This document shows positions 1 through 6,126 of a stretch of 12,747 bases of DNA, in pieces (the stretch's first letter is position 1; each line of letters begins with the position of its first letter). The stretch spans positions 1 to 12,747 of the forward strand of contig DQVJ01000036.1 of NCBI GenBank assembly GCA_015661795.1, written 5' to 3'. The stretch is from Sulfurovum sp. Lineage in GTDB: Bacteria; Campylobacterota; Campylobacteria; Campylobacterales; Sulfurovaceae. The notes below the pieces were generated by a model. That model did not search any database, was not told the origin of the DNA, and was given only the letters and a program-made list of their open reading frames with translations. The translations under genes and the position numbers were made by a program.

Positions 1-564
1 GAACAAAGAGATAGAGAAATGGTCATCAAAGCATATAGAAGGTCTGAAACCAAGATTATGGTGGCTACAGATGTAGCCGCGCGGGGGCTTGATGTAAAAG
101 ATGTTACGCATGTATTTAATTATCATATACCCTTTGATCCACAGTCTTATGTACACCGTATTGGTCGTACAGGTCGAGCGGGAAAGAGTGGACAGGCTAT
201 TACTCTTGTTACAACTGAAGAATTTAGAGAACTTCAGCGTATCCAAAAAGAAGTAGGTGCGGAGATGCGTTTGGCAACTATTCAAAATGGTGATGAACTA
301 GATGATAGAGGTCGTGAATATCTAGCAGACCAGATAAGAGATATACATATACATAGTGATGCAGCAGATATGTTAGCCTATATGGGCGAAATGGATAAAG
401 ATATACTTTTAGAAAAATTAATCTCTCAGCTTATTGTACAAGAACAGAAACATATAGGTTCCCAAATAGGTTTTGACCAAAAAACAGTGGATGAAATGAT
501 GGAAGGGTATATTGGTGAGCAAAAAGCTACTCGAAATAACAATCGTAAGAGAAAAAGAAGATAA
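1..564 (+). CDS. DEAD-box ATP-dependent RNA helicase, C-terminal part (partial)
   Basis: The reading frame is open from base 1, so the gene begins outside the window; the ATG at 19 is internal. The visible 187 residues hold the end of helicase domain 2: an EQRDREM...YRR stretch resembling the segment before motif V, motif V (ATDVAARGLD, about residues 22-31) and motif VI (HRIGRTGR). A roughly 110-residue charged extension follows and ends in a basic tail (NNNRKRKRR). Helicases of this family unwind short RNA duplexes using ATP, typically in ribosome assembly, mRNA turnover or cold adaptation; the basic tail fits non-specific RNA binding. Motifs Q, I, II and III cannot be seen. The extension is not the glycine/arginine type of classic RhlE, so the subfamily (DeaD/CsdA, RhlE or other) is left open. 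Family call is secure. Confidence 0.93.
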   Translation, partial: EQRDREMVIKAYRRSETKIMVATDVAARGLDVKDVTHVFNYHIPFDPQSYVHRIGRTGRAGKSGQAITLVTTEEFRELQRIQKEVGAEMRLATIQNGDELDDRGREYLADQIRDIHIHSDAADMLAYMGEMDKDILLEKLISQLIVQEQKHIGSQIGFDQKTVDEMMEGYIGEQKATRNNNRKRKRR

Positions 565-575
565 AACTTCTTTTT
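552..575 (+). terminator. Weak stem-loop at the helicase gene end
   Basis: A 9-bp perfect inverted repeat (AAAAAGAAG at 552-560, CTTCTTTTT at 567-575) encloses a 6-nt loop and overlaps the helicase stop codon. The right arm is itself the T-run, so it has the look of a small intrinsic terminator, but only two G-C pairs support the stem. It could equally reflect the Lys/Arg-coding 3' end of the gene followed by chance T-richness. Confidence 0.35.
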
Positions 576-600
576 TAACTTCACACAAGCAAAAGTGTTT

Positions 601-606
601 TAGAAT
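601..606 (+). promoter_or_regulatory. Possible -10 box (TAGAAT) for the oadGAB operon
   Basis: TAGAAT lies 34 bases upstream of the oadG ATG and is preceded by TTT, as is common for vegetative promoters in this group, where -35 elements are poorly conserved. It is the best -10-like hexamer in the 76-bp gap after the helicase gene. One mismatch to TATAAT and high AT content make it only a candidate. Confidence 0.3.
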
Positions 607-640
607 TTGAACTACATACAAAAGTTGAAGAGAGGTGAGA

Positions 641-874
641 ATGGAAGATGTTAACTTAATACTTGAAAGTCTCAAGTTTATGGTGTTAGGAATGACGGTA
701 GTATTTGTATTCTTAACTATACTAGTAATCGTTGTAAATTTGCAGGCAAAAATTATAAAGAAGTTTTTCCCTGAAGAGAGTCCTGTTTTACCCACTCCTT
801 TGGAGGGAACTGACGAACCACAGAGAGTAGCAGCCATTATTGCCGCTGTCACAGAATTTCGTAAAAAACAATAA
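641..874 (+). CDS. oadG: Oxaloacetate decarboxylase gamma subunit-like small membrane protein
   Basis: This 77-residue protein has one hydrophobic helix (about residues 13-35, containing VLGMTVVFVFLTILVIVV), a basic cytoplasmic border (KIIKK), a Pro/Glu-rich linker and a C-terminal RVAAIIAAVTEFRK segment. That layout is typical of OadG, the small subunit that holds the biotin-carrying alpha subunit on the membrane beta subunit of Na+-pumping decarboxylases. Unlike the Klebsiella protein, which I recall having a His-containing, Zn-binding tail, it contains no histidine at all. The ATG at 641 was chosen over the in-frame GTG at 635 because AGAGGTGA sits just upstream of it and would overlap the GTG. 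The gap to oadA is 18 bp, so co-transcription is expected. The family call rests on size, topology and position beside oadA and oadB. Confidence 0.85.
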   Translation: MEDVNLILESLKFMVLGMTVVFVFLTILVIVVNLQAKIIKKFFPEESPVLPTPLEGTDEPQRVAAIIAAVTEFRKKQ

Positions 875-892
875 TCACAATAAGGTATTTAA

Positions 893-2698
893 ATGGCTAA
901 AAAATATATTGATATAATGGATACAACTTTTAGGGACGGATTTCAGTCTGTCTTTGGAGGTCGTGTTCTTATGAATGACTTTTTTCCTGCAGTTGAAGCA
1001 GCAAAAAAAGCAGGGATTAATCACTTCGAATTTGGTGGTGGAGCAAGATTTCAATCACTTTATTTTTATTTGCAGGAAGATGCATTTGAAATGATGGATG
1101 GTTTTAGAGAGATAGTAGGTCCTGATGCAAATCTACAGGTTCTTTCACGTGGTATCAACACAGTAATGCTTGATACAGGAAGCCGAGAGATGATCGATCT
1201 TTTTGCTAAACTGTTTAAAAAGCATGGAACGAGCACTGTACGTAACTTTGATGCATTAAATGATGTTAATAACTTGGCATTTTCTGCAGAAATGATTAAA
1301 AAGCATGGCTTGGATCATGAAGTTGTTGTGACAATGATGGATTTACCACCAGGTTGCCACGGTGCACATGATGTCGCATTTTATGAGAAAACCCTGAAAA
1401 ATATTTTAGATTCAGGTATTACATTTGACTCTGTTTGTTTTAAAGATGCTTCTGGAACTGCAAATCCCCATAAAGTCTATGAGACAATTTCCATGGCAAG
1501 AAAACTTCTTGGGGACTCTGTACATCTTAGACTTCATACGCATGAAACTGCGGGTGTTTCGGTTGCAGCATACCTTGCAGCACTTGATGCAGGAGCTAAT
1601 GGTATTGATATGGCAGCATCGCCAGTGAGTGGGGGAACATCCCAGCCCGATATCTTAACAATGTTACATGCAACTAAAGGTACAGACTATAATCTAGGTG
1701 ATCTTAAACTTGATAAGATTCTTAAATATGAAGAGAGACTAAAAGAGTGTCTTTCTGAATATATGATTCCACCTGAAGCCACTCAGGTTTCTCCATTGAT
1801 TCCTTTTTCTCCAATGCCAGGTGGTGCATTGACAGCAAATACACAAATGATGAGAGACTCTGGTGATTTAGGTAAGTTTGATGAAGTTATTGCTGCGATG
1901 AAAGAAGTTGTTGAACGTGGTGGATACGGTACATCTGTGACTCCTGTAAGTCAATTTTATTGGCAACAAGCTTATGCTAACGTGATGTTCGGTCCATGGA
2001 AGCAAATCGCTCCAGGTTATGGACGTATGGTTCTTGGTTACTTTGGAAAAACACCTGTAGAAGCAGATAAAGAGATTATTGAGCTTGCAGCAAAAAAGTT
2101 GAAACTTGACCCAACAACAGAAAATCCTTTGGATATTGCAGATAGAGATGAAAATAAATCTATTGCGCATTGGACAAAAGTATTAGAAGAAGAAGGTTTA
2201 GAAGCAACAGATGAAAATATCTTCATTGCTGGAGCTTGTGATCAAAAAGGTATTGCGTTCTTGAAGGGTGAAGGCCCTCTTATGGTAAGAAAAGGTAAAG
2301 ATAATAATTCTAATAGTGGAGATGGAGATAAAGATATGGCAGGAAATTATACAGTAGTAGTAGATGGTAAACAATATAGTGTGCAGGTAGCTGAAGGTGA
2401 AGGTAATATTCAAATTGCCCCAGCAACAACAGTAAATGCAGTTGCAGAAGCTGCTGCACCCACAGTGTTAGCTGCAGGTGCAGGGTCGGTAGAAATTCAT
2501 TCTCAAACGCCAGGAAATGTATGGAAAATACTTAAAAACCCAGGTGATACAGTTGCAGAAGGTGAAATTATTATGATTCTTGAAGCAATGAAAATGGAAA
2601 TTGATATTGCAGCACCTCAAGCAGGTAAAATTGTATCTATTAACGTTAATGTAAATGATTCGGTTGCAGATGCACAACTACTAGCCACAATGGAGTAA
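893..2698 (+). CDS. oadA: Biotin-dependent carboxyltransferase: oxaloacetate decarboxylase alpha / pyruvate carboxylase subunit B
   Basis: The 601-residue protein has an N-terminal HMGL-like TIM-barrel carboxyltransferase domain (about 1-300), a conserved carboxylase region (about 300-465), an Asn/Gly/Asp-rich then Ala-rich linker (about 468-530) and a biotinyl domain (about 530-601) with EAMKM, biotin lysine K567. Expected metal ligands are visible: D10 in DTTFRD, K184 in CFKDASG and H215/H217 in LHTHET. It transfers CO2 between oxaloacetate/pyruvate and biotin in the cytoplasm. The barrel motifs depart from classic OadA (DTTFRDGFQS instead of DTTLRDAHQS; FKDASGTANP instead of IKDMAGLL) but match what I recall of Campylobacter PycB. 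Lying between oadG and oadB, it is probably the alpha subunit of a membrane Na+ pump; it might also partner a PycA biotin carboxylase encoded elsewhere. AAGG at 882-885 is the likely ribosome binding site, 7 bases before the ATG. Confidence 0.92.
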   Translation: MAKKYIDIMDTTFRDGFQSVFGGRVLMNDFFPAVEAAKKAGINHFEFGGGARFQSLYFYLQEDAFEMMDGFREIVGPDANLQVLSRGINTVMLDTGSREMIDLFAKLFKKHGTSTVRNFDALNDVNNLAFSAEMIKKHGLDHEVVVTMMDLPPGCHGAHDVAFYEKTLKNILDSGITFDSVCFKDASGTANPHKVYETISMARKLLGDSVHLRLHTHETAGVSVAAYLAALDAGANGIDMAASPVSGGTSQPDILTMLHATKGTDYNLGDLKLDKILKYEERLKECLSEYMIPPEATQVSPLIPFSPMPGGALTANTQMMRDSGDLGKFDEVIAAMKEVVERGGYGTSVTPVSQFYWQQAYANVMFGPWKQIAPGYGRMVLGYFGKTPVEADKEIIELAAKKLKLDPTTENPLDIADRDENKSIAHWTKVLEEEGLEATDENIFIAGACDQKGIAFLKGEGPLMVRKGKDNNSNSGDGDKDMAGNYTVVVDGKQYSVQVAEGEGNIQIAPATTVNAVAEAAAPTVLAAGAGSVEIHSQTPGNVWKILKNPGDTVAEGEIIMILEAMKMEIDIAAPQAGKIVSINVNVNDSVADAQLLATME

Positions 2699-2700
2699 TT

Positions 2701-4026
2701 ATGAAGCTAAAACATCTTTTACTTTCATTGTTGTTTGCTTTTTCAGCACTCACTTTGACAGTGCAAGCATCAACAAGTGATGCTCCTCCTGCACCTATTG
2801 AAGAAGTAGAAAAAGAATATAAAGCAAAAACAATTAATGAACTGTTATCAAGTTTTTGGGAAACAACAGGTATCAATGCAATAGCAGACTTGAATGACGG
2901 TGAGAGGACATCTGAACCTAAAGGGCCTGCATATGAGCGTGAAATGGATTGGTTTGAATCATCACTTGGTCGTATCATAATGATAATTATTGTACTTTTC
3001 CTCTTCTATTTAGCGATTGCCAAGAACTTTGAACCTTTGTTATTGATTCCCATTGCATTTGGTGGTTTGCTGGCCAACATTCCTTTAGCCGGTATGGGTG
3101 GAGAACATGGTATGCTTGGTATTATTTATACTATGGGTATTGCCAATGAGTTTTTCCCTTTACTTATTTTTATGGGTGTTGGAGCGATGACGGACTTTGG
3201 ACCACTTTTAGCCAACCCTAAGACAGCATTACTTGGTGGTGCTGCCCAGTTTGGTATTTTTGGTTCATTGGTTGGTGCAGTAGCAATAGGTTTCTCTTTG
3301 CAAGATGCATCTGCAATTAGTATTATTGGAGGTGCAGATGGACCAACATCTATATTCATTGCCAATAGACTAGCCCCAGATATGCTTGGAGCCATAGCTG
3401 TTGCAGCATATTCATATATGGCGTTGGTACCTGTAATACAGCCGCCAATAATGAAACTATTAACCACAGAAGAAGAACGTAAAATTGTAATGAAAACAGG
3501 TAGAAAAGTACACAGACTTGAAAAACTTTTCTTTCCTATCATTGTCTTAATGCTTACCATCTTAATTCTTCCGGAATCTGCACCACTTATTGGAGCATTT
3601 ACATTTGGTAATTTTGCAAAAGAATCTGGTGTGGTTGATAGACTTTCCAATGAGATGCAAAATTCATTGATTAATATAGTCACTATCTTCCTTGGTCTTG
3701 GGGTTGGATCAAAACTTGCTGCGGATAAGTTTCTTGTTGCAGAGACTATGGGTATTATGGTGATAGGTCTTCTCGCCTTTTCAGCAGGTACAGCAGTCGG
3801 TGTTCTTATGGCAAAACTTATGAATAAGTTTTCTAAAGATCCGATTAATCCATTGATTGGAGCAGCAGGAGTATCTGCTGTGCCGATGTCAGCAAGGGTT
3901 GTATCAAAGGTTGGCTCAGATGCTAAACCTGGTAATATCTTACTTATGCATGCTATGGGTCCTAATGTGGCTGGTGTTATTGGTTCTGCGGTAGCAGCAG
4001 GTGTGTTGTTATCGATATTTAAATAA
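2701..4026 (+). CDS. oadB: Na+-translocating oxaloacetate decarboxylase beta subunit
   Basis: This 441-residue polytopic membrane protein is the Na+ channel subunit, which decarboxylates carboxybiotin on OadA while exporting Na+. Family signatures are clear: AIAKNFEPLLL (105-115), IFMGVGAMTDFGPLLANP (156-173), GGADGPTSI (210-218), AYSYMALVP (236-244), INPLIGAAGVSAVPMSARV (382-400) and HAMGPNVAGVIGSA (417-430). With an offset of 10, functional residues I recall from Klebsiella OadB align: D213, Y239, N383, S392, R399 and N422. Unusually, the N-terminus is a signal-peptide-like segment (hydrophobic 5-20, possible cleavage after VQA at 23) followed by about 65 hydrophilic residues before the first family helix near 91; the long loop that Klebsiella OadB carries after its second helix is short here. 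The start is 2 bp after the oadA stop, with GGAG at 2692-2695 inside oadA, suggesting translational coupling. Confidence 0.95.
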   Translation: MKLKHLLLSLLFAFSALTLTVQASTSDAPPAPIEEVEKEYKAKTINELLSSFWETTGINAIADLNDGERTSEPKGPAYEREMDWFESSLGRIIMIIIVLFLFYLAIAKNFEPLLLIPIAFGGLLANIPLAGMGGEHGMLGIIYTMGIANEFFPLLIFMGVGAMTDFGPLLANPKTALLGGAAQFGIFGSLVGAVAIGFSLQDASAISIIGGADGPTSIFIANRLAPDMLGAIAVAAYSYMALVPVIQPPIMKLLTTEEERKIVMKTGRKVHRLEKLFFPIIVLMLTILILPESAPLIGAFTFGNFAKESGVVDRLSNEMQNSLINIVTIFLGLGVGSKLAADKFLVAETMGIMVIGLLAFSAGTAVGVLMAKLMNKFSKDPINPLIGAAGVSAVPMSARVVSKVGSDAKPGNILLMHAMGPNVAGVIGSAVAAGVLLSIFK

Positions 4027-4029
4027 ATT

Positions 4030-4066
4030 TAAAGGGGAAAGTGATATAGTTTTACTTTCTCCTTTA
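4030..4066 (+). terminator. Stem-loop after oadB
   Basis: A 13-bp stem (TAAAGGGGAAAGT at 4030-4042 with ACTTTCTCCTTTA at 4054-4066, one G-U pair) surrounds an 11-nt loop, starting 3 bases after the oadB stop. The arms are A/T-rich at the base, as in bidirectional terminators, but no separate T-run follows the right arm. It most likely ends the oadGAB transcript or stabilises its 3' end. A second imperfect hairpin (4082-4091 with 4098-4107, one A-C mismatch) lies further into the oadB-pckA gap. Confidence 0.6.
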
Positions 4067-4077
4067 ATGTCATAAAG

Positions 4078-4083
4078 TATAAG
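4078..4083 (+). promoter_or_regulatory. Possible -10 box (TATAAG) for pckA
   Basis: TATAAG directly follows the oadB terminator hairpin and lies 67-72 bases before the pckA start, which would give pckA its own promoter and a leader of about 60 nt carrying the imperfect hairpin at 4082-4107. It is one mismatch from consensus and no -35 is evident, so it is a weak candidate. Confidence 0.3.
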
Positions 4084-4149
4084 TCAAAAAATATTGTTTT
4101 TCTGACTCATGCTTTAGCATTGAAATTTTATATGTACAAAGAGGATACA

Positions 4150-5739
4150 ATGAGTACCAAAACGCCCAACGGACTTGAAAAACTAGGTTTAAATAACATT
4201 GGTGATGTTTATTACAACTTGAGTTATGATGAGTTACAAGCGCACGAAGTAAAGAGTGGAGAGTGTAAAATCTCTACATCAGGTACAGCTATGTGTGATA
4301 CAGGTATCTTCACAGGACGTAGTCCTAAAGATAAATATTTTGTAGACCAGGAACCTTCAAACAAATATATTGCCTGGGGTGATGTAAATGCAAAAATAGA
4401 TAAAAAAATCTATGAAGAACTTCTTGATGTTACACTTACACAGCTTTCAGGTAAAAATATCTATGTAACAGATGTATTTGCAGGAGCAAGTGCTGCGAGT
4501 AAACGCTCTGTTCGTTTTATTTCTGAAGTGGCATGGCAAGCACATTTTGTTAAAAATATGTTCATACGTCCTACTGAAGAAGAACTAGAAAACTTTGAAC
4601 CAGATTTTACTGTATATAATGCGTGTAAAACGGTGGATGAGAAATACAAAGAACATGGATTGAACTCAGATGTTTTTGTTGTATTCAATATAGAAGATAA
4701 TACTTCTATTATTGGTGGGACTTGGTACGGTGGAGAGATGAAGAAAGGTATTTTTTCTATGATGAATTACTGGCTTCCTCTCGAAGGTAAACTTTCTATG
4801 CATTGTTCTGCAAATGTAGGTAAAGATGATGATGTATGTCTTTTCTTTGGACTTTCAGGTACAGGGAAAACAACTCTTTCAACTGATCCACATAGAGCAC
4901 TTATTGGTGATGATGAGCATGGTTGGGATGAACATGGGGTTTTCAACTTTGAAGGTGGTTGTTATGCAAAAGTGATTAACCTTGATGAAAAATCAGAACC
5001 AGAAATTTATGGAGCCATTATAAAAGATGCTCTTCTTGAAAATGTGGTTTGTGATGATAAAGGCTTGGTTGATTATACAGATGGTACAAAAACAGAAAAT
5101 ACACGTGTTTCTTATCCTATCGAGCATATTGAAAATCATAAAAAAGATTTACAAGCAGGACATCCTAACAATATTATTTTTCTTTCAGCGGATGCTTTTG
5201 GTGTTTTACCACCAGTTTCTAAACTTACAAAAGAACAAGCAATGTACTATTTCCTTTCTGGATATACAGCTAAAGTTGCTGGAACTGAAAGAGGTATTAC
5301 TGAGCCAGTTGCAACGTTCTCAGCTTGTTTTGGGGAAGCTTTCTTACCATTACATCCGACTGTTTATGCAAAACTGCTTGGTGAAAAAATAGATGAGCAT
5401 AATGTAAATGTGTATTTGGTAAATACAGGTTGGACAGGTGGTCCTTATGGTACAGGTAAACGTATGAGTATTAAAAATACAAGAGCATGTATCGATGGTA
5501 TTTTATCTGGTGCTATCAATACAGTTGAGTTTGAAACACTTGATACATTTAATCTTCAAATACCTAAGACACTCGAAGGTGTTGAAACAGCTGTATTAAA
5601 CCCTCGTAATACTTGGGATGACAAAAATGAATACGATGCTATGCTTGCTAAACTTGCAGGTATGTTTCAGGAAAACTTCCACCGTTATGATGGTAATGGT
5701 GGCGAATTTGACTTTGCATCGGCAGGGCCACAACTTTAA
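4150..5739 (+). CDS. pckA: Phosphoenolpyruvate carboxykinase (ATP)
   Basis: PckA catalyses oxaloacetate + ATP = PEP + CO2 + ADP in the cytoplasm. The 529-residue length fits the ATP-dependent family (about 520-540). Visible landmarks are substrate-binding TGRSPKDKY (R57), YGGEMKKG (Y193, metal-ligand K199), H218 in SMHCSANVG, the P-loop GLSGTGKTT (234-242), the metal-binding IGDDEHGW (D255/D256), R319 in NTRVSYP and TGWTGGPYGTGKR (426-438) near the nucleotide site. The start at 4150 is preferred over the in-frame ATG at 4132 and TTG at 4120 because GAGG (4141-4144) is 5 bases before it and MSTKTPNGLEKLG is a normal family N-terminus. It follows the Na+-pumping decarboxylase operon, so both enzymes work on oxaloacetate. 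I recall pckA being next to pycB in Campylobacter as well. Confidence 0.97.
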   Translation: MSTKTPNGLEKLGLNNIGDVYYNLSYDELQAHEVKSGECKISTSGTAMCDTGIFTGRSPKDKYFVDQEPSNKYIAWGDVNAKIDKKIYEELLDVTLTQLSGKNIYVTDVFAGASAASKRSVRFISEVAWQAHFVKNMFIRPTEEELENFEPDFTVYNACKTVDEKYKEHGLNSDVFVVFNIEDNTSIIGGTWYGGEMKKGIFSMMNYWLPLEGKLSMHCSANVGKDDDVCLFFGLSGTGKTTLSTDPHRALIGDDEHGWDEHGVFNFEGGCYAKVINLDEKSEPEIYGAIIKDALLENVVCDDKGLVDYTDGTKTENTRVSYPIEHIENHKKDLQAGHPNNIIFLSADAFGVLPPVSKLTKEQAMYYFLSGYTAKVAGTERGITEPVATFSACFGEAFLPLHPTVYAKLLGEKIDEHNVNVYLVNTGWTGGPYGTGKRMSIKNTRACIDGILSGAINTVEFETLDTFNLQIPKTLEGVETAVLNPRNTWDDKNEYDAMLAKLAGMFQENFHRYDGNGGEFDFASAGPQL

Positions 5740-5743
5740 ATAA

Positions 5744-5765
5744 GTGACTTCATTCTTGGAGTCAC
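5744..5765 (+). terminator. Stem-loop after pckA
   Basis: GTGACTTC (5744-5751) pairs with GGAGTCAC (5758-5765), giving 8 bp with one G-T wobble and a 6-nt loop, 4 bases after the pckA stop. Only short T-runs follow, so it is a modest intrinsic-terminator candidate or a 3'-end stabilising hairpin. Confidence 0.45.
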
Positions 5766-5775
5766 ACTTCTCTAA

Positions 5776-5819
5776 TATAATTTTAAGTAATTTTTACTAT
5801 AATCTGTATAAATTATAAT
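5776..5819 (+). promoter_or_regulatory. AT-rich leader with three perfect TATAAT boxes
   Basis: TATAAT occurs at 5776-5781, 5798-5803 and 5814-5819 ahead of the small membrane protein gene. The middle copy is preceded by TTTTTAC and would start transcription near 5810, leaving a leader of about 25 nt that keeps the GGAG site at 5822-5825. The last copy is too close, because its transcript would begin inside or after the ribosome binding site. The region is so AT-rich that one or two copies may be chance. Confidence 0.55.
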
Positions 5820-5834
5820 TATGGAGCATATAGT

Positions 5835-6023
5835 ATGGATGTAAATAAAATAAGAGCAACTTGTAGACCAATTAGAATTATTGTGGGTTTATCAGCGATA
5901 AGTTATGCCGTATATTCTGGAAACCAATGGTTTTATTTAGGTGTAATCCCACTTATCGCTGGAATTGCAAACTTTTGTCCAGCATGTATTATTACAAAAA
6001 AGTGTGATGTAGAGACAAAATAA
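5835..6023 (+). CDS. Small DUF2892-like inner-membrane protein
   Basis: The 62-residue product has two hydrophobic stretches (about 12-28 and 31-47) and ends in a short charged tail. It resembles DUF2892 proteins, the small membrane domain also found at the end of the YgaP rhodanese: an RPIRIIVGL start, then a helix running into FCPAC, which corresponds to the family FCP/C region. Four cysteines are present: C10, C48, C51 (CPAC) and C57. The function of stand-alone members is unknown to me; the cysteines near the membrane surface suggest thiol or sulfur chemistry or metal binding, but that is inference. GGAG at 5822-5825 supports the ATG at 5835. It appears to be a single-gene unit between its own promoter region and a strong hairpin. 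Confidence 0.8.
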   Translation: MDVNKIRATCRPIRIIVGLSAISYAVYSGNQWFYLGVIPLIAGIANFCPACIITKKCDVETK

Positions 6024-6026
6024 CAT

Positions 6027-6050
6027 GAAGAAGAGTAATGACTCTTCTTC
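6027..6050 (+). terminator. Perfect 10-bp hairpin after the DUF2892-like gene
   Basis: GAAGAAGAGT (6027-6036) and ACTCTTCTTC (6041-6050) pair perfectly around a 4-nt AATG loop, 3 bases after the stop codon. The position and short loop are those of a terminator, but no T-run follows (CACCACTT), so termination efficiency is uncertain. Confidence 0.55.
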
Positions 6051-6089
6051 CACCACTTAAAATTTCCTTACATCTTCAACTTAACCAAG

Positions 6090-6095
6090 TATAAT
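6090..6095 (+). promoter_or_regulatory. Promoter -10 box (TATAAT) for mgtE
   Basis: A perfect TATAAT lies 31 bases before the mgtE ATG and just after the preceding hairpin. Transcription from about 6102 would leave a leader of roughly 25 nt with the GGAG site at 6117-6120. No convincing -35 is seen. The leader is too short to hold a Mg2+ riboswitch. Confidence 0.6.
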
Positions 6096-6126
6096 TTCAA
6101 CAATAACTGCATCATAGGAGAATGAT

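Noticed and set aside
635..640. GTG start for oadG two codons upstream
   Set aside because: The GTG lies within the AGAGGTGA ribosome binding site that serves the ATG at 641.
3126..3683. 185-residue minus-strand ORF inside oadB
   Set aside because: It lies wholly antisense to a well-conserved gene, has no ribosome binding site context of note and its Ile/Ser/Pro-rich product is what the opposite strand of a membrane protein gene yields.
4120..4149. Upstream TTG/ATG starts for pckA
   Set aside because: The GAGG site at 4141-4144 is correctly placed only for the ATG at 4150, and the extra residues are not part of the usual family N-terminus.
5027..5392. 121-residue plus-strand ORF inside pckA in another frame
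   Set aside because: It is embedded in the conserved pckA frame, and its low-complexity product has no recognisable domain.
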